From Devosia limi DSM 17137 (GTDB lineage Bacteria; Pseudomonadota; Alphaproteobacteria; Rhizobiales; Devosiaceae), in the NCBI RefSeq assembly GCF_900128975.1, contig NZ_FQVC01000006.1:1-64000 (forward strand): DNA of 64,000 nucleotides, written 5' to 3'. Both the position numbers and the translations under genes were made by a program. Shown here in pieces: positions 54,560 to 63,549 of the stretch; within the stretch, counting starts at the first letter, position 1, and each line of letters begins with the position of its first letter. The notes under the pieces are model-generated. The model was given only the letters and a program-made list of their open reading frames with translations. It was not told where the DNA came from and did not search any database.

Positions 54560-54942
54560 GTCTGCGCCCAAGGTGTGGGGCCTGGCGCGGGATGTGCCCG
54601 ACGCCGATCAAACGACTCTCGAATATCCAGTTGGCTCCAGGTCCATGCATATCCAACCTTCCCGCTCGCGGGAGCCAGCGTGTCGCCACCGACGCGCCTG
54701 TTACGTCTTGGCCTGGCGATCATGGCCAGCGGACTGGAATTCCTTCCGGGGTCGGCCGGTGTCGTCCTCGTGCGAACGGTGTCGCCGGGCCGGATCGGGG
54801 CCTCCGGATGGGGGACGCGACGATGCAATAACGCTTGCAATCTCCTGCTGCGTCGGCTTGGCTAAAAGCCAGCCTTTTGTTTCAGCCACCGTGGCCTTCA
54901 CGCGTGCCCCCGGTGGCAGCGAGCGAGCAACTGGAGGAATCA
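54560..54942. other. 383-base stretch without a supported gene
   Basis: Between the glycosyltransferase stop and the cytochrome c start. Several short frames overlap on both strands, none with a good ribosome site or family pattern. No inverted repeat with a T-run was seen. It contains the cytochrome c promoter and perhaps decayed coding DNA. Confidence 0.45.
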
Positions 54943-55419
54943 ATGAGCTCTATTATTTGCGGTCCCATAGCGCGCTGCGTATTGGCCCTGAGCTTGGCCG
55001 GCTGCGCCGTTTTGATACCAGCGGCTGCCGCGTCTGCGGCTTCAGAGCCGACCCGCATCCGGCTCGCCCAGGCCGATGCGGGAATGCCGGCAACGTTTTC
55101 TGCCGAACAGGCCGATCACGGAAAGGAATTGTACGACCACCAGTGCACCGAGTGTCACGGCAGCGACCTGTCGGGGGGACTGCTCGGCGGGCCGCCCCTG
55201 CGCGGCGCGGGCTTCGCGCAGAAGTTCTTCGATGGCGCGCCGGCTTCGGGCTTATTCCTGTTTATGAGCACCCTGATGCCGCCCAATGCGCCGGGTCGTT
55301 TTTCGGCGAGCGCCTATGCCGACATGATGGCCTACATCCTCAAACGGAACGGCTTCCGGGCCGGTGCGGAGCTGCCCTCGGACGTCGACGCGCTCGACAA
55401 TTTGATCCTGAAGAAGTGA
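54943..55419 (+). CDS. Periplasmic cytochrome c of the PQQ module
   Basis: 158 aa from an ATG at 54943 with GGAGGAATCA upstream. Hydrophobic export signal (LALSLAGCAVLIPAAAASAA); the LAGC inside could be a lipobox but is followed by hydrophobic residues, so signal peptidase I cleavage is favoured. Single heme site C68-T-E-C71-H72 (QCTECHGSDLSGG) and axial Met in FMSTLMPPNAPG. It can accept electrons from the PQQ dehydrogenase of this cluster and pass them to oxidases. The two genes are transcribed in opposite directions. Confidence 0.9.
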   Translation: MSSIICGPIARCVLALSLAGCAVLIPAAAASAASEPTRIRLAQADAGMPATFSAEQADHGKELYDHQCTECHGSDLSGGLLGGPPLRGAGFAQKFFDGAPASGLFLFMSTLMPPNAPGRFSASAYADMMAYILKRNGFRAGAELPSDVDALDNLILKK

Positions 55420-55462
55420 TGGGCGGCGGGGTCGGCGTCAGGCCTTTGACCGGGGACTGAAG

Positions 55463-56071
55463 ATGGGGCTGGACGACATCACCATCCAGTCGATCATTTT
55501 CCGTGTTCTGGCCCTGCTGATCATTGCCGGCGTGCAGGGTGGCGTGCTGGCAGGAGCGGCCGGCCTGCTCGGCGACATGGGACCGCGCTACGACAACCGC
55601 CTGACGATCCTGCCCTTTGGCCATATCGATCCGCTCGGCGCCATCGGCATGATACTGTTCGGCTTCGGCTGGGCGAAACCAATCGCCATCGATGCCGGAC
55701 AGTTCCGTATTGGTCGAGCCGGTATCATCGTCGTCATCCTGGCAGGCTTTGTTGCGCTGCTCGCGACAGCTTTCCTTCTCGATGCCCTGGTCCGGCCGGC
55801 CCTGACGAGCTTGCCCTACACCGCCGGGCTGACGACGGCGGCGTTTCTCAGAACCGCCAGCAGCCTGTCGATCTGGTTCGCGCTGTTCAACCTCCTCCCC
55901 GTCCCGCCGCTGACCGGCGGGCTGCTGCTCGGCGCCCTCGGAATCCGTGTTTCCCGGCAAGCTCAGCTGATTGCTGCCGCCATATTGCTCCTGACGGTGG
56001 CGACGGGCCTGATCGGAAGAGGTCTGGGCCCGGCCTACGCCGCCCTGGCGCCGGCCCTGATCGGCGGGTGA
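55463..56071 (+). CDS. M50 (site-2 protease)-like membrane protein, probably non-catalytic
   Basis: 202 aa, five or six membrane segments. The chain GHIDPLGAIGMILFGFGWAK and FNLLPVPPLTGGLLLG mirrors the N-P-L-P-V-P-P-L-D-G motif of M50 intramembrane peptidases. The zinc motif H-E-x-x-H is not visible: the first helix reads GGVLAGAAGLLGD, and the Asp of the third motif is Thr (PPLTGG). It is therefore likely a degenerate family member. It follows cytochrome c on the plus strand. Confidence 0.68.
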   Translation: MGLDDITIQSIIFRVLALLIIAGVQGGVLAGAAGLLGDMGPRYDNRLTILPFGHIDPLGAIGMILFGFGWAKPIAIDAGQFRIGRAGIIVVILAGFVALLATAFLLDALVRPALTSLPYTAGLTTAAFLRTASSLSIWFALFNLLPVPPLTGGLLLGALGIRVSRQAQLIAAAILLLTVATGLIGRGLGPAYAALAPALIGG

Positions 56072-56077
56072 GAAGGG

Positions 56078-56896
56078 TCACCGAGGCGGCGGGGAACCGT
56101 CGCGTCCCAGCGGCAGCGCGCCGTAACGCGCAAGGATTGCCGCCAGCGTGCCGTCTGCTTCCAGCTGCTCCATGATCTCGACGATCCTGCGCTTGAGGGT
56201 GAGGTCGCCCTTCCACAGGCCGAAGACAAGATTGTAGCGGGTGAGCTCTTCGGGCATATCGGTGACCCACCAGCCGTTGTCCGACGCAATCGCGCGTGCC
56301 AGCAGCGCCTCGGTTACGCCCCCATCGAGTTCACCACCGGCAATGGCATCGACGAGCTGTCGGCTGTCGCGCATGATACGGACGGTCACGTCGAGACGGC
56401 GCAGGTAGCTCGACAGGCCGAGGCGATCAAGACCGGAGATGTTGGTCAACACCCCGATGGTGAGGCCGCCGATATCGTCCAGCGATGCCGGCGCCATGAT
56501 CGCCCAACCGGTCCTGGCATAGGGCGGGCTGGTATCCAGGAACGAGCGGGTGAGCGTGGAATCGACGACGCCCCCGGCGAGTATCTGGCACTTGCCGCGA
56601 TTGATCGCCCAATTGCGTGGATTGAAGTCCTGGCCAATGGCATCGCTGGGGGAGAGGAGCAGCTCAACCCCGATCCTGTCGGCAACCGCACCGAGGAGTT
56701 CGATGTCGATGCCCGGCCGCTGATCGTCGCCGGTGACCAGCGGCGGGTAGACCGTCGGAACGCAGGCGCGTAGGGCACCGCTCGCCTGGACTTCGCTGAG
56801 CGAGGTATCGGGCGGCAGAAAGGTGAGCAACAGCAGCAGCCCGATAACCACCAGCAAGCCGCCCAGGTCGCGCACGAATCTTGGCAGAATCTGCAT
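56078..56896 (-). CDS. Membrane-anchored family 3 solute-binding protein of the PQQ module
   Basis: 272 aa from an ATG at 56896. A single N-terminal helix (FVRDLGGLLVVIGLLLLLTF) without a clear cleavage site suggests membrane anchoring. The rest resembles family 3 (amino acid-type) solute-binding proteins: LRACVPTVYPPLVTGDDQRP, GIDIELLGAVADRIGVELLL, AINRGKCQILAGGVVDST. Second such protein in the cluster, lying 10 bases downstream of the ABC-2 permease. Its role beside a PQQ dehydrogenase is not known; comparable MxaJ/XoxJ proteins assist the dehydrogenase. Confidence 0.8.
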   Translation of the reverse strand: MQILPRFVRDLGGLLVVIGLLLLLTFLPPDTSLSEVQASGALRACVPTVYPPLVTGDDQRPGIDIELLGAVADRIGVELLLSPSDAIGQDFNPRNWAINRGKCQILAGGVVDSTLTRSFLDTSPPYARTGWAIMAPASLDDIGGLTIGVLTNISGLDRLGLSSYLRRLDVTVRIMRDSRQLVDAIAGGELDGGVTEALLARAIASDNGWWVTDMPEELTRYNLVFGLWKGDLTLKRRIVEIMEQLEADGTLAAILARYGALPLGRDGSPPPR

Positions 56897-56906
56897 GACG
56901 CGCCGC

Positions 56907-57761
56907 TCACATCCTGCGGAAATCGAGCAGCGCGATCGTAAACAGCACCGCGCCAGCCACGACCATGACCGCAATGCCGAGGCGCGGATCGAACTGGTTA
57001 TAGTGGATCAACACGCCACGCAGCACATCGATTGCATAGGTGAGGGGATTGTACTCGACGATTGTGACCAGCCAGTCGGGGTAGACGACGCGCGTCTGCG
57101 ATCGCGTCAATGCCGGATCGAGCGGAAAGACCGAGCTCGAGGTGAAATAGAGGGGCAGGATGACGGCGTTGGAGAAGACGCCAAACCCCTCGAAGCTGCG
57201 GATGCGGTTGGCGATCACGATACCGAGCGAGGTCAGCGCGAAGGCCAGCATGGCCATCAGGCCGATGGCCTTGAGGACATCGGTCCATGTCAGGGGCACG
57301 TCGGCGAAGCGGGCGAGCAGCAGCACCAGGCAGCCATGAACCACCGCGACCGTAGCGCCGCCCAGCACCTTGCCGAGCAGGATCATGCCGCGCGACATCG
57401 GCGAGACCAGGACTTCGCGCAAGAACCCGAACTCGCGGTCCCAGATGACGGAGACGGCCGACTGGACCGACGTATACATGATGTTGAGTGCCACGACGGC
57501 AGGAAAGATGAACTGCAGGTAGGTGAACGGAACCACGAAGGTCACCTCGCCATAAGCTTCGCCGCGGAAGTAGGGATTCAGGCCGATACCCAGGATCAGC
57601 ACCCACAGGATGGGACGGCTGATGCCGCCGACAAGCTGCCCGCGGTCGCGGATGGCGCGTTTCACTTCGCGCAACCAGATGCCGTAAAGGCCGCCGAGCT
57701 GAGTCAGGATCGGCGAGCGGCGGACTGCAACGATCTTGGCGGCGGCGCCGGTAGTGGTCAT
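56907..57761 (-). CDS. ABC-2 type transporter permease of the PQQ module
   Basis: 284 aa with six membrane segments (GGISRPILWVLILGIGLNPY, then AIGLMAMLAFALTSLGIVIA). Typical ABC-2 permease features: a DREFGFLREVLVSPMSRG stretch before the third segment and EYNPLTYAIDVLRGVLI near the end. It overlaps its ATPase by four bases. Related exporter pairs are often found in PQQ alcohol dehydrogenase clusters. Confidence 0.9.
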   Translation of the reverse strand: MTTTGAAAKIVAVRRSPILTQLGGLYGIWLREVKRAIRDRGQLVGGISRPILWVLILGIGLNPYFRGEAYGEVTFVVPFTYLQFIFPAVVALNIMYTSVQSAVSVIWDREFGFLREVLVSPMSRGMILLGKVLGGATVAVVHGCLVLLLARFADVPLTWTDVLKAIGLMAMLAFALTSLGIVIANRIRSFEGFGVFSNAVILPLYFTSSSVFPLDPALTRSQTRVVYPDWLVTIVEYNPLTYAIDVLRGVLIHYNQFDPRLGIAVMVVAGAVLFTIALLDFRRM

Positions 57762-58753
57762 CTCGTGTGTTCTCCTCCCCGTTTGCCGAAAGCGAGTGTG
57801 CGCTCGCGGGCATTGGCGGCCTGATCGCGCAGTGCCCGGCCAGTCAGCGCCAGGAACACCGTCTCCAGGCTCGGCACCTCGACGGCCAGCGCCCGGATGC
57901 GGCCGCCATATTCGGCGAGGAACGCTTCGACAAAACCATCATCCGAGTTGAGCAGGATGTCCTCGCCTGCCACGCCCGCCAGGCGATCGGCATAGCGGGC
58001 CAGAATCTGCTTGCCGGCATCGTCGTCCCTGGGGACGATGCGCAGCACCTGCTGGCCATAGTCGCGCTTGAGGGCTTCAGGCGTGTCGAGCGCCAGCACC
58101 TTGCCATGGTCCATGATGCACACCCGGTCGCACCCCTCGACCTCTTCAATATGGTGAGTGGTCACCAGGACGGTGATCTGCCGCTCGCTGCGCAGGCGGC
58201 GGATATACGCCCAGATGCGGTCACGGGTCTGGGCGTCGAGCCCAACCGTCGGTTCATCGAGCAGCATGATTTCGGAGTCATGGACCAGGGCCCGGGCGAT
58301 CTCCAGCCGGCGCTTCATGCCGGAGGACAGCGTCCGTACAGGCTTGTCGGCCCACTCGGTCAGTTCCACCAGAGCCAGCATTTCCTCGATGCGTTGCCGC
58401 CGCAGCTTGCGCGGCACCCCATACACCAATCCGTGCAGGTCGAGATTCTCCAGGACCGTCAGCCGGTCATCGAGGCTGGGTTCCTGAAAGACGATGCCGA
58501 GGCGGCGGCGCGCGGCAAGAGGCTGCGTGACCACGTCGAATCCGCCGATCATGGCAACGCCGCTGTCGGGGCGCACGATGGTGCACAGGATGTCGAGCAA
58601 CGTCGTCTTGCCAGCGCCATTGGGTCCCAGCAGCGCGAACAGCTCGTTGTCGCGGACCTCAAAGCTGATCGCGTCGAGCGCCAGCGTACGCCCGTAGCGC
58701 TTGGTTACGGCGTCGACCCGGATGGCGGGTGCGGAAGAGAGGGGGTTTGCCAT
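57758..58753 (-). CDS. ABC-2 type transporter ATPase of the PQQ module
   Basis: 331 aa from an ATG at 58753, overlapping the previous stop by one base (TGATG); a TTG two codons up is also in frame. Walker A GPNGAGKTTL, signature LSSGMKRR, Walker B IMLLDEPTVGLDAQTR, and a C-terminal domain extending past the NBD (AVEVPSLETVFLALTGRALR), as in the DrrA-type group. Powers the adjacent ABC-2 permease. Confidence 0.92.
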   Translation of the reverse strand: MANPLSSAPAIRVDAVTKRYGRTLALDAISFEVRDNELFALLGPNGAGKTTLLDILCTIVRPDSGVAMIGGFDVVTQPLAARRRLGIVFQEPSLDDRLTVLENLDLHGLVYGVPRKLRRQRIEEMLALVELTEWADKPVRTLSSGMKRRLEIARALVHDSEIMLLDEPTVGLDAQTRDRIWAYIRRLRSERQITVLVTTHHIEEVEGCDRVCIMDHGKVLALDTPEALKRDYGQQVLRIVPRDDDAGKQILARYADRLAGVAGEDILLNSDDGFVEAFLAEYGGRIRALAVEVPSLETVFLALTGRALRDQAANARERTLAFGKRGGEHTR

Positions 58754-59613
58754 CAAGGGCTGACCGACGCCGGGAACTTGTACGTCTCAAGGATGTCGGC
58801 GATCGTTCCGTCCTGGCTCAGCGCCGCGATCGCCTCATCGACTGCCGTGCGCAGGAAGGTCTCGTCGGCGAGCATCAGCGCCCCAACACCCAAGGTGGTC
58901 GGCGGCAGGGGGGCCGGGTCGATCACGTGAAAATCGGCATAGGCCGGCGTGGTGCGCTGCTTGGCCCACAGACTGGGGGCCCAGACCAGCGCAACGTCGA
59001 TCGTGCCGTTCAATAGTGACTCCAGCGCGAGCTCGTTGGTGCCCATCGGATAGGTGGGCCAGCGCTCCTCCCGGGGCAGTGCACCGAGGTAGGAGACCAG
59101 CCGGATATGCGCCGAGGTGCCGACGGTCGCGCCGATCGGACGCGCGGGCGCCAGTTCGGCGAGTGAGCCGATGTCGGGATCGGCGGTGACGAAGACATAC
59201 TGGGCCTCGTAGTAGGCCCGAGTCAGCGCCGCCCAATTGCCATATCCCTCAGGAATCAGCTTGAAGCCCATGTGAAGGTCGCAGTGCTCCAGCATTATGC
59301 CGTAAACCTGCGTGATGTTTTCGAGGACGAAAGCGCGTTCAACCTCGTATCTCTGCGGCTCCAGCAGCAGCGCGCCAGCGACAGCATCGGCAATCGCTCC
59401 GGCGACCTCCCAGTCGGGTTGGCGCGGATCGATGCAGTAGCGAAGCTGCGATTGGTCCAGTCGCCGGCCGATATTCCACTGGCCCGGGGCATAGGGCACG
59501 TCATAGAATTCCGGCTCGGCCTGAGCATATGCCGGGGCCACCGTCACGGCGGCGGGTACGGCGAACACCAGAACCAGAGCGATCCGACACAGGAACTTGA
59601 GGATTGCGGGCAA
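58753..59613 (-). CDS. Periplasmic solute-binding protein associated with PQQ dehydrogenase (MxaJ/XoxJ-like)
   Basis: 286 aa from a TTG at 59613, preceded by GGAGGGGATC. Signal peptide MPAILKFLCRIALVLVFAVP ending near AQA. The chain LRYCIDPRQPDWEVAG (start) and GYGNWAALTRAYYEAQYVFV, RPIGATVGTSAHIRLVSYLG are typical of quinoprotein-dehydrogenase-associated family 3 binding proteins. It lies directly downstream of the PQQ dehydrogenase, so a chaperone or ligand-supply role for the enzyme is likely. Confidence 0.87.
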   Translation of the reverse strand: MPAILKFLCRIALVLVFAVPAAVTVAPAYAQAEPEFYDVPYAPGQWNIGRRLDQSQLRYCIDPRQPDWEVAGAIADAVAGALLLEPQRYEVERAFVLENITQVYGIMLEHCDLHMGFKLIPEGYGNWAALTRAYYEAQYVFVTADPDIGSLAELAPARPIGATVGTSAHIRLVSYLGALPREERWPTYPMGTNELALESLLNGTIDVALVWAPSLWAKQRTTPAYADFHVIDPAPLPPTTLGVGALMLADETFLRTAVDEAIAALSQDGTIADILETYKFPASVSP

Positions 59614-59674
59614 GATCCCCTCCTCCGGGCGTGCCCGGGCGGTGCTGGAAATACCAGTCCACCCGGGCAGTTGG

Positions 59675-61435
59675 CTAATTGCCGGCCATCTGGTCGGGAA
59701 GCGCGAAGACGAACACCGCCGCAGGATTGTTCGCCGGCAGCACGACGTCTGGCGTCAGCGATTGCAGACGGCCCAGGCCGGAAGCCCAGTTCGCGACAAT
59801 GGCAACATATTGCTTGCCGTCGGCCTCGTAGCTGATCGGGAAGGATTCAAGAGAGTTGGTCAGCTTGCCGCTGCGCCACAGGATGTCGCCGGTCTCGTCG
59901 TCGAAGGCAAGGAAGTGACGGTCGAGAGTGCCGACGAATACCAGGCCGCCGCCTGTCGGCAGGGTCGAACTGGTAACCGGCGCATATTGCCGATATTCCC
60001 ACATCTCCGACTGGTCTTCCAGGTTGATGGCACGGACCTGGCCGATATTGCCATCGCTGTCGGGATGCGGCACGCGAGAGTAGGTCTGCAGGCCGCCGCC
60101 AGTGTAAATCTCGCCCGGATCGAGCGGGTTCACCGTGGTATTGGAGCAGAACTCAACCATTGGCAGATAGAGGGCCTTGGTGCGCGGGCTGTAGGCCGTG
60201 GCCTGCCAGGCTTTGGCACCCGGGTCGGCCGGGCAATTGAAGGTGGTCTCACCGATAACCGGAATTACGTCCGGGTTGATTTCCTTCTCACCGGTTTCCG
60301 GGTCGATCGACAGCACCACGTTTTGTGGGCCAGTCTCCTTGGACCAAAGCCACTCCCCGCTTGTCCGGTCGAGGGACTCGATGATCCCGATCTTTCCGGT
60401 CGTGACCACCTGTTGGCGCATCTCGCCATCGACCGGCAAATCGATGAGCAGACGTTCATAGACATAGTCGAGATCAAGCGAGTCGGTCGGGAGGTGCTGG
60501 TAGTACCATTTGAGCTCACCGGTATTCGGGTCGATGGCGAGCGTGGAATTGGTGTAGAGCGCCTCGTTGGTAACGTCAGGATCCGAACTTGGAGGGGTCA
60601 GTCCAGCGATCTCGGCATTCCACGGATAAATCTGGCCGACGCCGGCGAAGACCAGGTTTTGCTCGGGATCGTAGGACCCGGTAATCCAGGCCGACGCGCC
60701 GTAACGGCTTTCCACCGGCAGGCCGTTCCAGCTGTTCCCTTCGGGCGTATCGCCACGGGCGATCGTGTGAACACGCCACAGTTCCGCGCCGGTTTCCACG
60801 TCATGCCCGGTGAAGAAGCAGCCGCCGGGTTGAGCGTTGCTGCACCCCGTCGTGCCCTGAATGATCACGCCATTGGCGACAATCGGCCCGCTCGAAAAGG
60901 CGAAGCCCTGCTCATAGTTGGCGACCTGCTTGTCCCACACCAATTGGCCCGTGTTGATGTCGAGCGCGATCAGATGGGCATCGCGGGTCGCAACGATCAG
61001 CTTGTCTTCGTAGATTGCCTTGCTGCGCTCCCCGTTGGGATTGACGTCATCGGGCAGTTCATACTGATATTCCCAGATCAGATCGCCCGTGGCCGCGTTG
61101 AGCGCCTGGATCAGGTGCGTCGAATTCTGCAGGAACATGACCCCGTCATGGACGAGCGGGGTTTCCTGTGACCGTCCGCCCGGCGACATCCCCCAGGACC
61201 AGGCCAATTGCAGCTGGCCGACATTCTCCTTGTTGATCTGATCAAGCGGGCTGTAGCCCCAGCCGTCATAGGTGCGACGCCACATCAGCCAGTCGCTGTC
61301 GGGGGGATTGAGCAGCATCTCCTTGGTCACCGGCGAAATGCTGTCAATCGGGTCCTGGGCGGCCACTTGAACGGCAAGCAGCGAGCACGACGAGGCGGCG
61401 ACTGCTAATAGCGCAAGTATTTTTCCACTAAACAT
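59675..61435 (-). CDS. Divergent PQQ-dependent alcohol dehydrogenase
   Basis: 586 aa from an ATG at 61435 with GGAGGAG upstream. Export signal MFSGKILALLAVAASSCSLL; eight-bladed propeller with tryptophan-docking motifs, for example TGELKWYYQHLPTDSLD. The catalytic Asp is followed by a second Asp (D321-L-D323), the lanthanide-type D-x-D. Other ligands are atypical: the usual Asn in G-T-G-N-P is Gln268 (GVGQIYPWN); the E-bearing segment is replaced by GCSNAQPGGCFFTG (Cys198, Cys206); and the vicinal Cys-Cys is absent. It is more like the sorbose-dehydrogenase/DepA style of the family than MxaF or XoxF, from memory. Confidence 0.9.
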   Translation of the reverse strand: MFSGKILALLAVAASSCSLLAVQVAAQDPIDSISPVTKEMLLNPPDSDWLMWRRTYDGWGYSPLDQINKENVGQLQLAWSWGMSPGGRSQETPLVHDGVMFLQNSTHLIQALNAATGDLIWEYQYELPDDVNPNGERSKAIYEDKLIVATRDAHLIALDINTGQLVWDKQVANYEQGFAFSSGPIVANGVIIQGTTGCSNAQPGGCFFTGHDVETGAELWRVHTIARGDTPEGNSWNGLPVESRYGASAWITGSYDPEQNLVFAGVGQIYPWNAEIAGLTPPSSDPDVTNEALYTNSTLAIDPNTGELKWYYQHLPTDSLDLDYVYERLLIDLPVDGEMRQQVVTTGKIGIIESLDRTSGEWLWSKETGPQNVVLSIDPETGEKEINPDVIPVIGETTFNCPADPGAKAWQATAYSPRTKALYLPMVEFCSNTTVNPLDPGEIYTGGGLQTYSRVPHPDSDGNIGQVRAINLEDQSEMWEYRQYAPVTSSTLPTGGGLVFVGTLDRHFLAFDDETGDILWRSGKLTNSLESFPISYEADGKQYVAIVANWASGLGRLQSLTPDVVLPANNPAAVFVFALPDQMAGN

Positions 61436-61633
61436 GAGTTTCTCCTCCCTCGGCTTCTGATGTCACTAGCGCACTGGCTCGACAGAATGCTCAACAGAGA
61501 AAAGACGCAGGCCCGCAGAGCCTCGCTAGACTTTTTCAAGGGTACGCCCGCACGGCCGGCAGCGTCAATATGTCACAAAATCGTGCCTCCGTAGCAGGCT
61601 GGGCCGCCAGCAGGCCCAAGGGCTCATACTGGC

Positions 61634-62527
61634 TCACCGGCCGGAGGCGGTTGGCTCATTCTCCGGCGCGGCCGTTTCCGTCGATGTCGGTTCCCGCTGG
61701 AAAAACTCCGATTGAGGGTCGGCGAGGACCAGGTCGCGCATGCGCGCTGACAGGTACCGGCGCAATTCCACATAACGAGCGTCCGAGCGGGTGTCGTAGG
61801 CCCAGCGGGGGCGATCGAGATCGACATCAAGGCTCTCCACCACGCGCCCCGGCCGCGGCCCAAGCAGCACGATCTGGTCCGACAATACGATCGCTTCGTC
61901 CACGCTATGGGTGACGAAGAGCACGGCCGATTTCCGGCGCGCCCACAGCCGCATCAATTCGACCTGCATGAGTTCGCGGGTTTGTGCATCGATGCTGGCG
62001 AAGGGCTCGTCCATCAACAGGATGCGCGGTTCACAGGCGAGGGCGCGTGCCAGCGCGACGCGCTGCTTCATGCCGCCCGACAGCTCGGCTGGATAGGCCT
62101 GTGCAAAGCCCGTCAGCCCCACGAGCCCCAGATACTCGTGCGCCTGCGCCTGCCTGTCCGGCCTGGACAGGGCAAGACTGCGTAGCGCGAACTCGACATT
62201 GGCCTGCGCCGTCAGCCACGGGATGAGGCGAAATGACTGAAACACCAGGCCAATGTCCGGCCCCGGGCGCGGTGCACTGCCATAAACCTCCACCCGACCG
62301 ATATCTGGGGCAATCAGACCATCAACGATGCGCAAGAGCGTGGTCTTGCCGCAGCCAGATGGTCCCAGCAACGTTACGAACTTGCCTTCTGGGACCGACA
62401 GGGTGACGTCGCGCAGCGCTTCGGTGCGGCTGCCCTTGCCGGAGCGAAACGACTTCGACACGCCTTCCAGCAGAACAGCCTGCGCAACCGATGCGGCAGT
62501 ATCCCTGGGTAGCCCGCCAGCGCTCAT
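61634..62527 (-). CDS. Nitrate/sulfonate/taurine-type ABC transporter ATPase
   Basis: 297 aa. Walker A GPSGCGKTTL, Q-loop LVFQSFRLIPWL, signature LSGGMKQR, Walker B ILLMDEPFASIDAQT. SsuB/TauB branch. It overlaps the binding-protein gene by four bases and ends 199 bases before the PQQ dehydrogenase start region. The C-terminal extension after about residue 250 is not conserved. Confidence 0.92.
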   Translation of the reverse strand: MSAGGLPRDTAASVAQAVLLEGVSKSFRSGKGSRTEALRDVTLSVPEGKFVTLLGPSGCGKTTLLRIVDGLIAPDIGRVEVYGSAPRPGPDIGLVFQSFRLIPWLTAQANVEFALRSLALSRPDRQAQAHEYLGLVGLTGFAQAYPAELSGGMKQRVALARALACEPRILLMDEPFASIDAQTRELMQVELMRLWARRKSAVLFVTHSVDEAIVLSDQIVLLGPRPGRVVESLDVDLDRPRWAYDTRSDARYVELRRYLSARMRDLVLADPQSEFFQREPTSTETAAPENEPTASGR

Positions 62528-63549
62528 CGCGTCGGCCGGTCCGCGGTTTCGTCAGTCCCCATCCCGGCCAGCACCGCGTCGATGACGGTGAAGTCGGTCC
62601 ATGCCGCCAGATCGACCGGAGCGACATCGGCGAAGTCGGGCGTTTGATAGATCCAGTCCTGCGTGTAGGCGAGTTCGTCCCGGCTCATGCCCCCATTCAC
62701 GCTCCAGCTGCCTTCGAACGATCGTGCGAGCGTGTCGAGCTGCTCCCGACCGATCCCCGGCACCAGCGGGTCCATGGCCTCGGCCCAGGCCGAGGGATTT
62801 TCGGCAAAGTCGCGTGAGATCCTGACGAGCGCGCGCACGACCGCAATGACATCGTCCCGGCGCTCATCGAGCACGCTTTCGGGCACGACGTTGACCTTGT
62901 TCACCACGGGCGCGGCCTCATAATACTGCTCCTGATCGATGACGACGGTCAGGCCTTCCCGGTCGGGAAGGGAAAGCCAGACCCCGATCGACATCGTGGT
63001 CGCATCCACCTGGCCGGCAGCCAGAGCCTGGGCGCGGACACTGGGTTGACCCAAGGTGAGGATCTCCAGGCTGGAAACGTCCACATCGTGTTGGGCCAGC
63101 ACATTCATGCTCAAGGAGTGGTCGAGGCTGCCGACCCTGCCGACCCCGAAACTGCGGCCGTTGAGATCGACAGGCGTGGGATACTCGGCTTTGGCGGCAA
63201 TGAGGAATGGCAGCGACTTGTTCGGGGACGCAACCGCCTTGAAATCGTTGCCCCCCTGGGCTACCAGGTGGAGCAGCGCATCGACGCTGACATTGGCCAT
63301 TTCGCCTGCACCGGCCTGGAGCGCGGCAAGGGCGGATGGCGTCTGTTGAACCCTGATGAGTTCGACATCCACGCCCTCGCGCTCGAAATATCCCAGTTCC
63401 TCGGCCAGATCCATGACCGAGTTGGGCACCAGCGGCGGCTCGATATGGGTCAGGATCAGTCGGAATGGCTCGGCCAGGGCCAGGCTCGGGGTAACGACTG
63501 CGACGGCAAGCGCCATCACGCGAAGGGTAGACCGCAGAGCGTAAATCAT
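62524..63549 (-). CDS. Substrate-binding protein of the SsuA/TauA type
   Basis: 341 aa from an ATG at 63549 (GGGAGAGG upstream). Signal peptide MIYALRSTLRVMALAVAVVT ending ALA. Family: LILTHIEPPLVPNSVMDLAE, FEREGVDVELIRVQQTPSAL and LQAGAGEMANVSVDALLHLV are the NMT1/SsuA-like pattern. Ligand unknown: these proteins bind sulfonates, nitrate, thiamine precursors or aromatic acids. Confidence 0.9.
   Translation of the reverse strand: MIYALRSTLRVMALAVAVVTPSLALAEPFRLILTHIEPPLVPNSVMDLAEELGYFEREGVDVELIRVQQTPSALAALQAGAGEMANVSVDALLHLVAQGGNDFKAVASPNKSLPFLIAAKAEYPTPVDLNGRSFGVGRVGSLDHSLSMNVLAQHDVDVSSLEILTLGQPSVRAQALAAGQVDATTMSIGVWLSLPDREGLTVVIDQEQYYEAAPVVNKVNVVPESVLDERRDDVIAVVRALVRISRDFAENPSAWAEAMDPLVPGIGREQLDTLARSFEGSWSVNGGMSRDELAYTQDWIYQTPDFADVAPVDLAAWTDFTVIDAVLAGMGTDETADRPTR

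Noticed and set aside
54385..54831. Plus-strand frame between the glycosyltransferase and cytochrome c
   Set aside because: It starts inside the glycosyltransferase in another frame and has an Arg/Pro-rich, non-protein-like sequence.
59597..61171. Plus-strand open frame antisense to the PQQ dehydrogenase
   Set aside because: No ribosome site, no domain, and the minus-strand protein has clear propeller motifs.
59675..61435. Calling the PQQ dehydrogenase xoxF or depA
   Set aside because: The Asp-x-Asp is suggestive but several ligand positions differ from XoxF, and similarity to DepA is from memory only; no symbol assigned.
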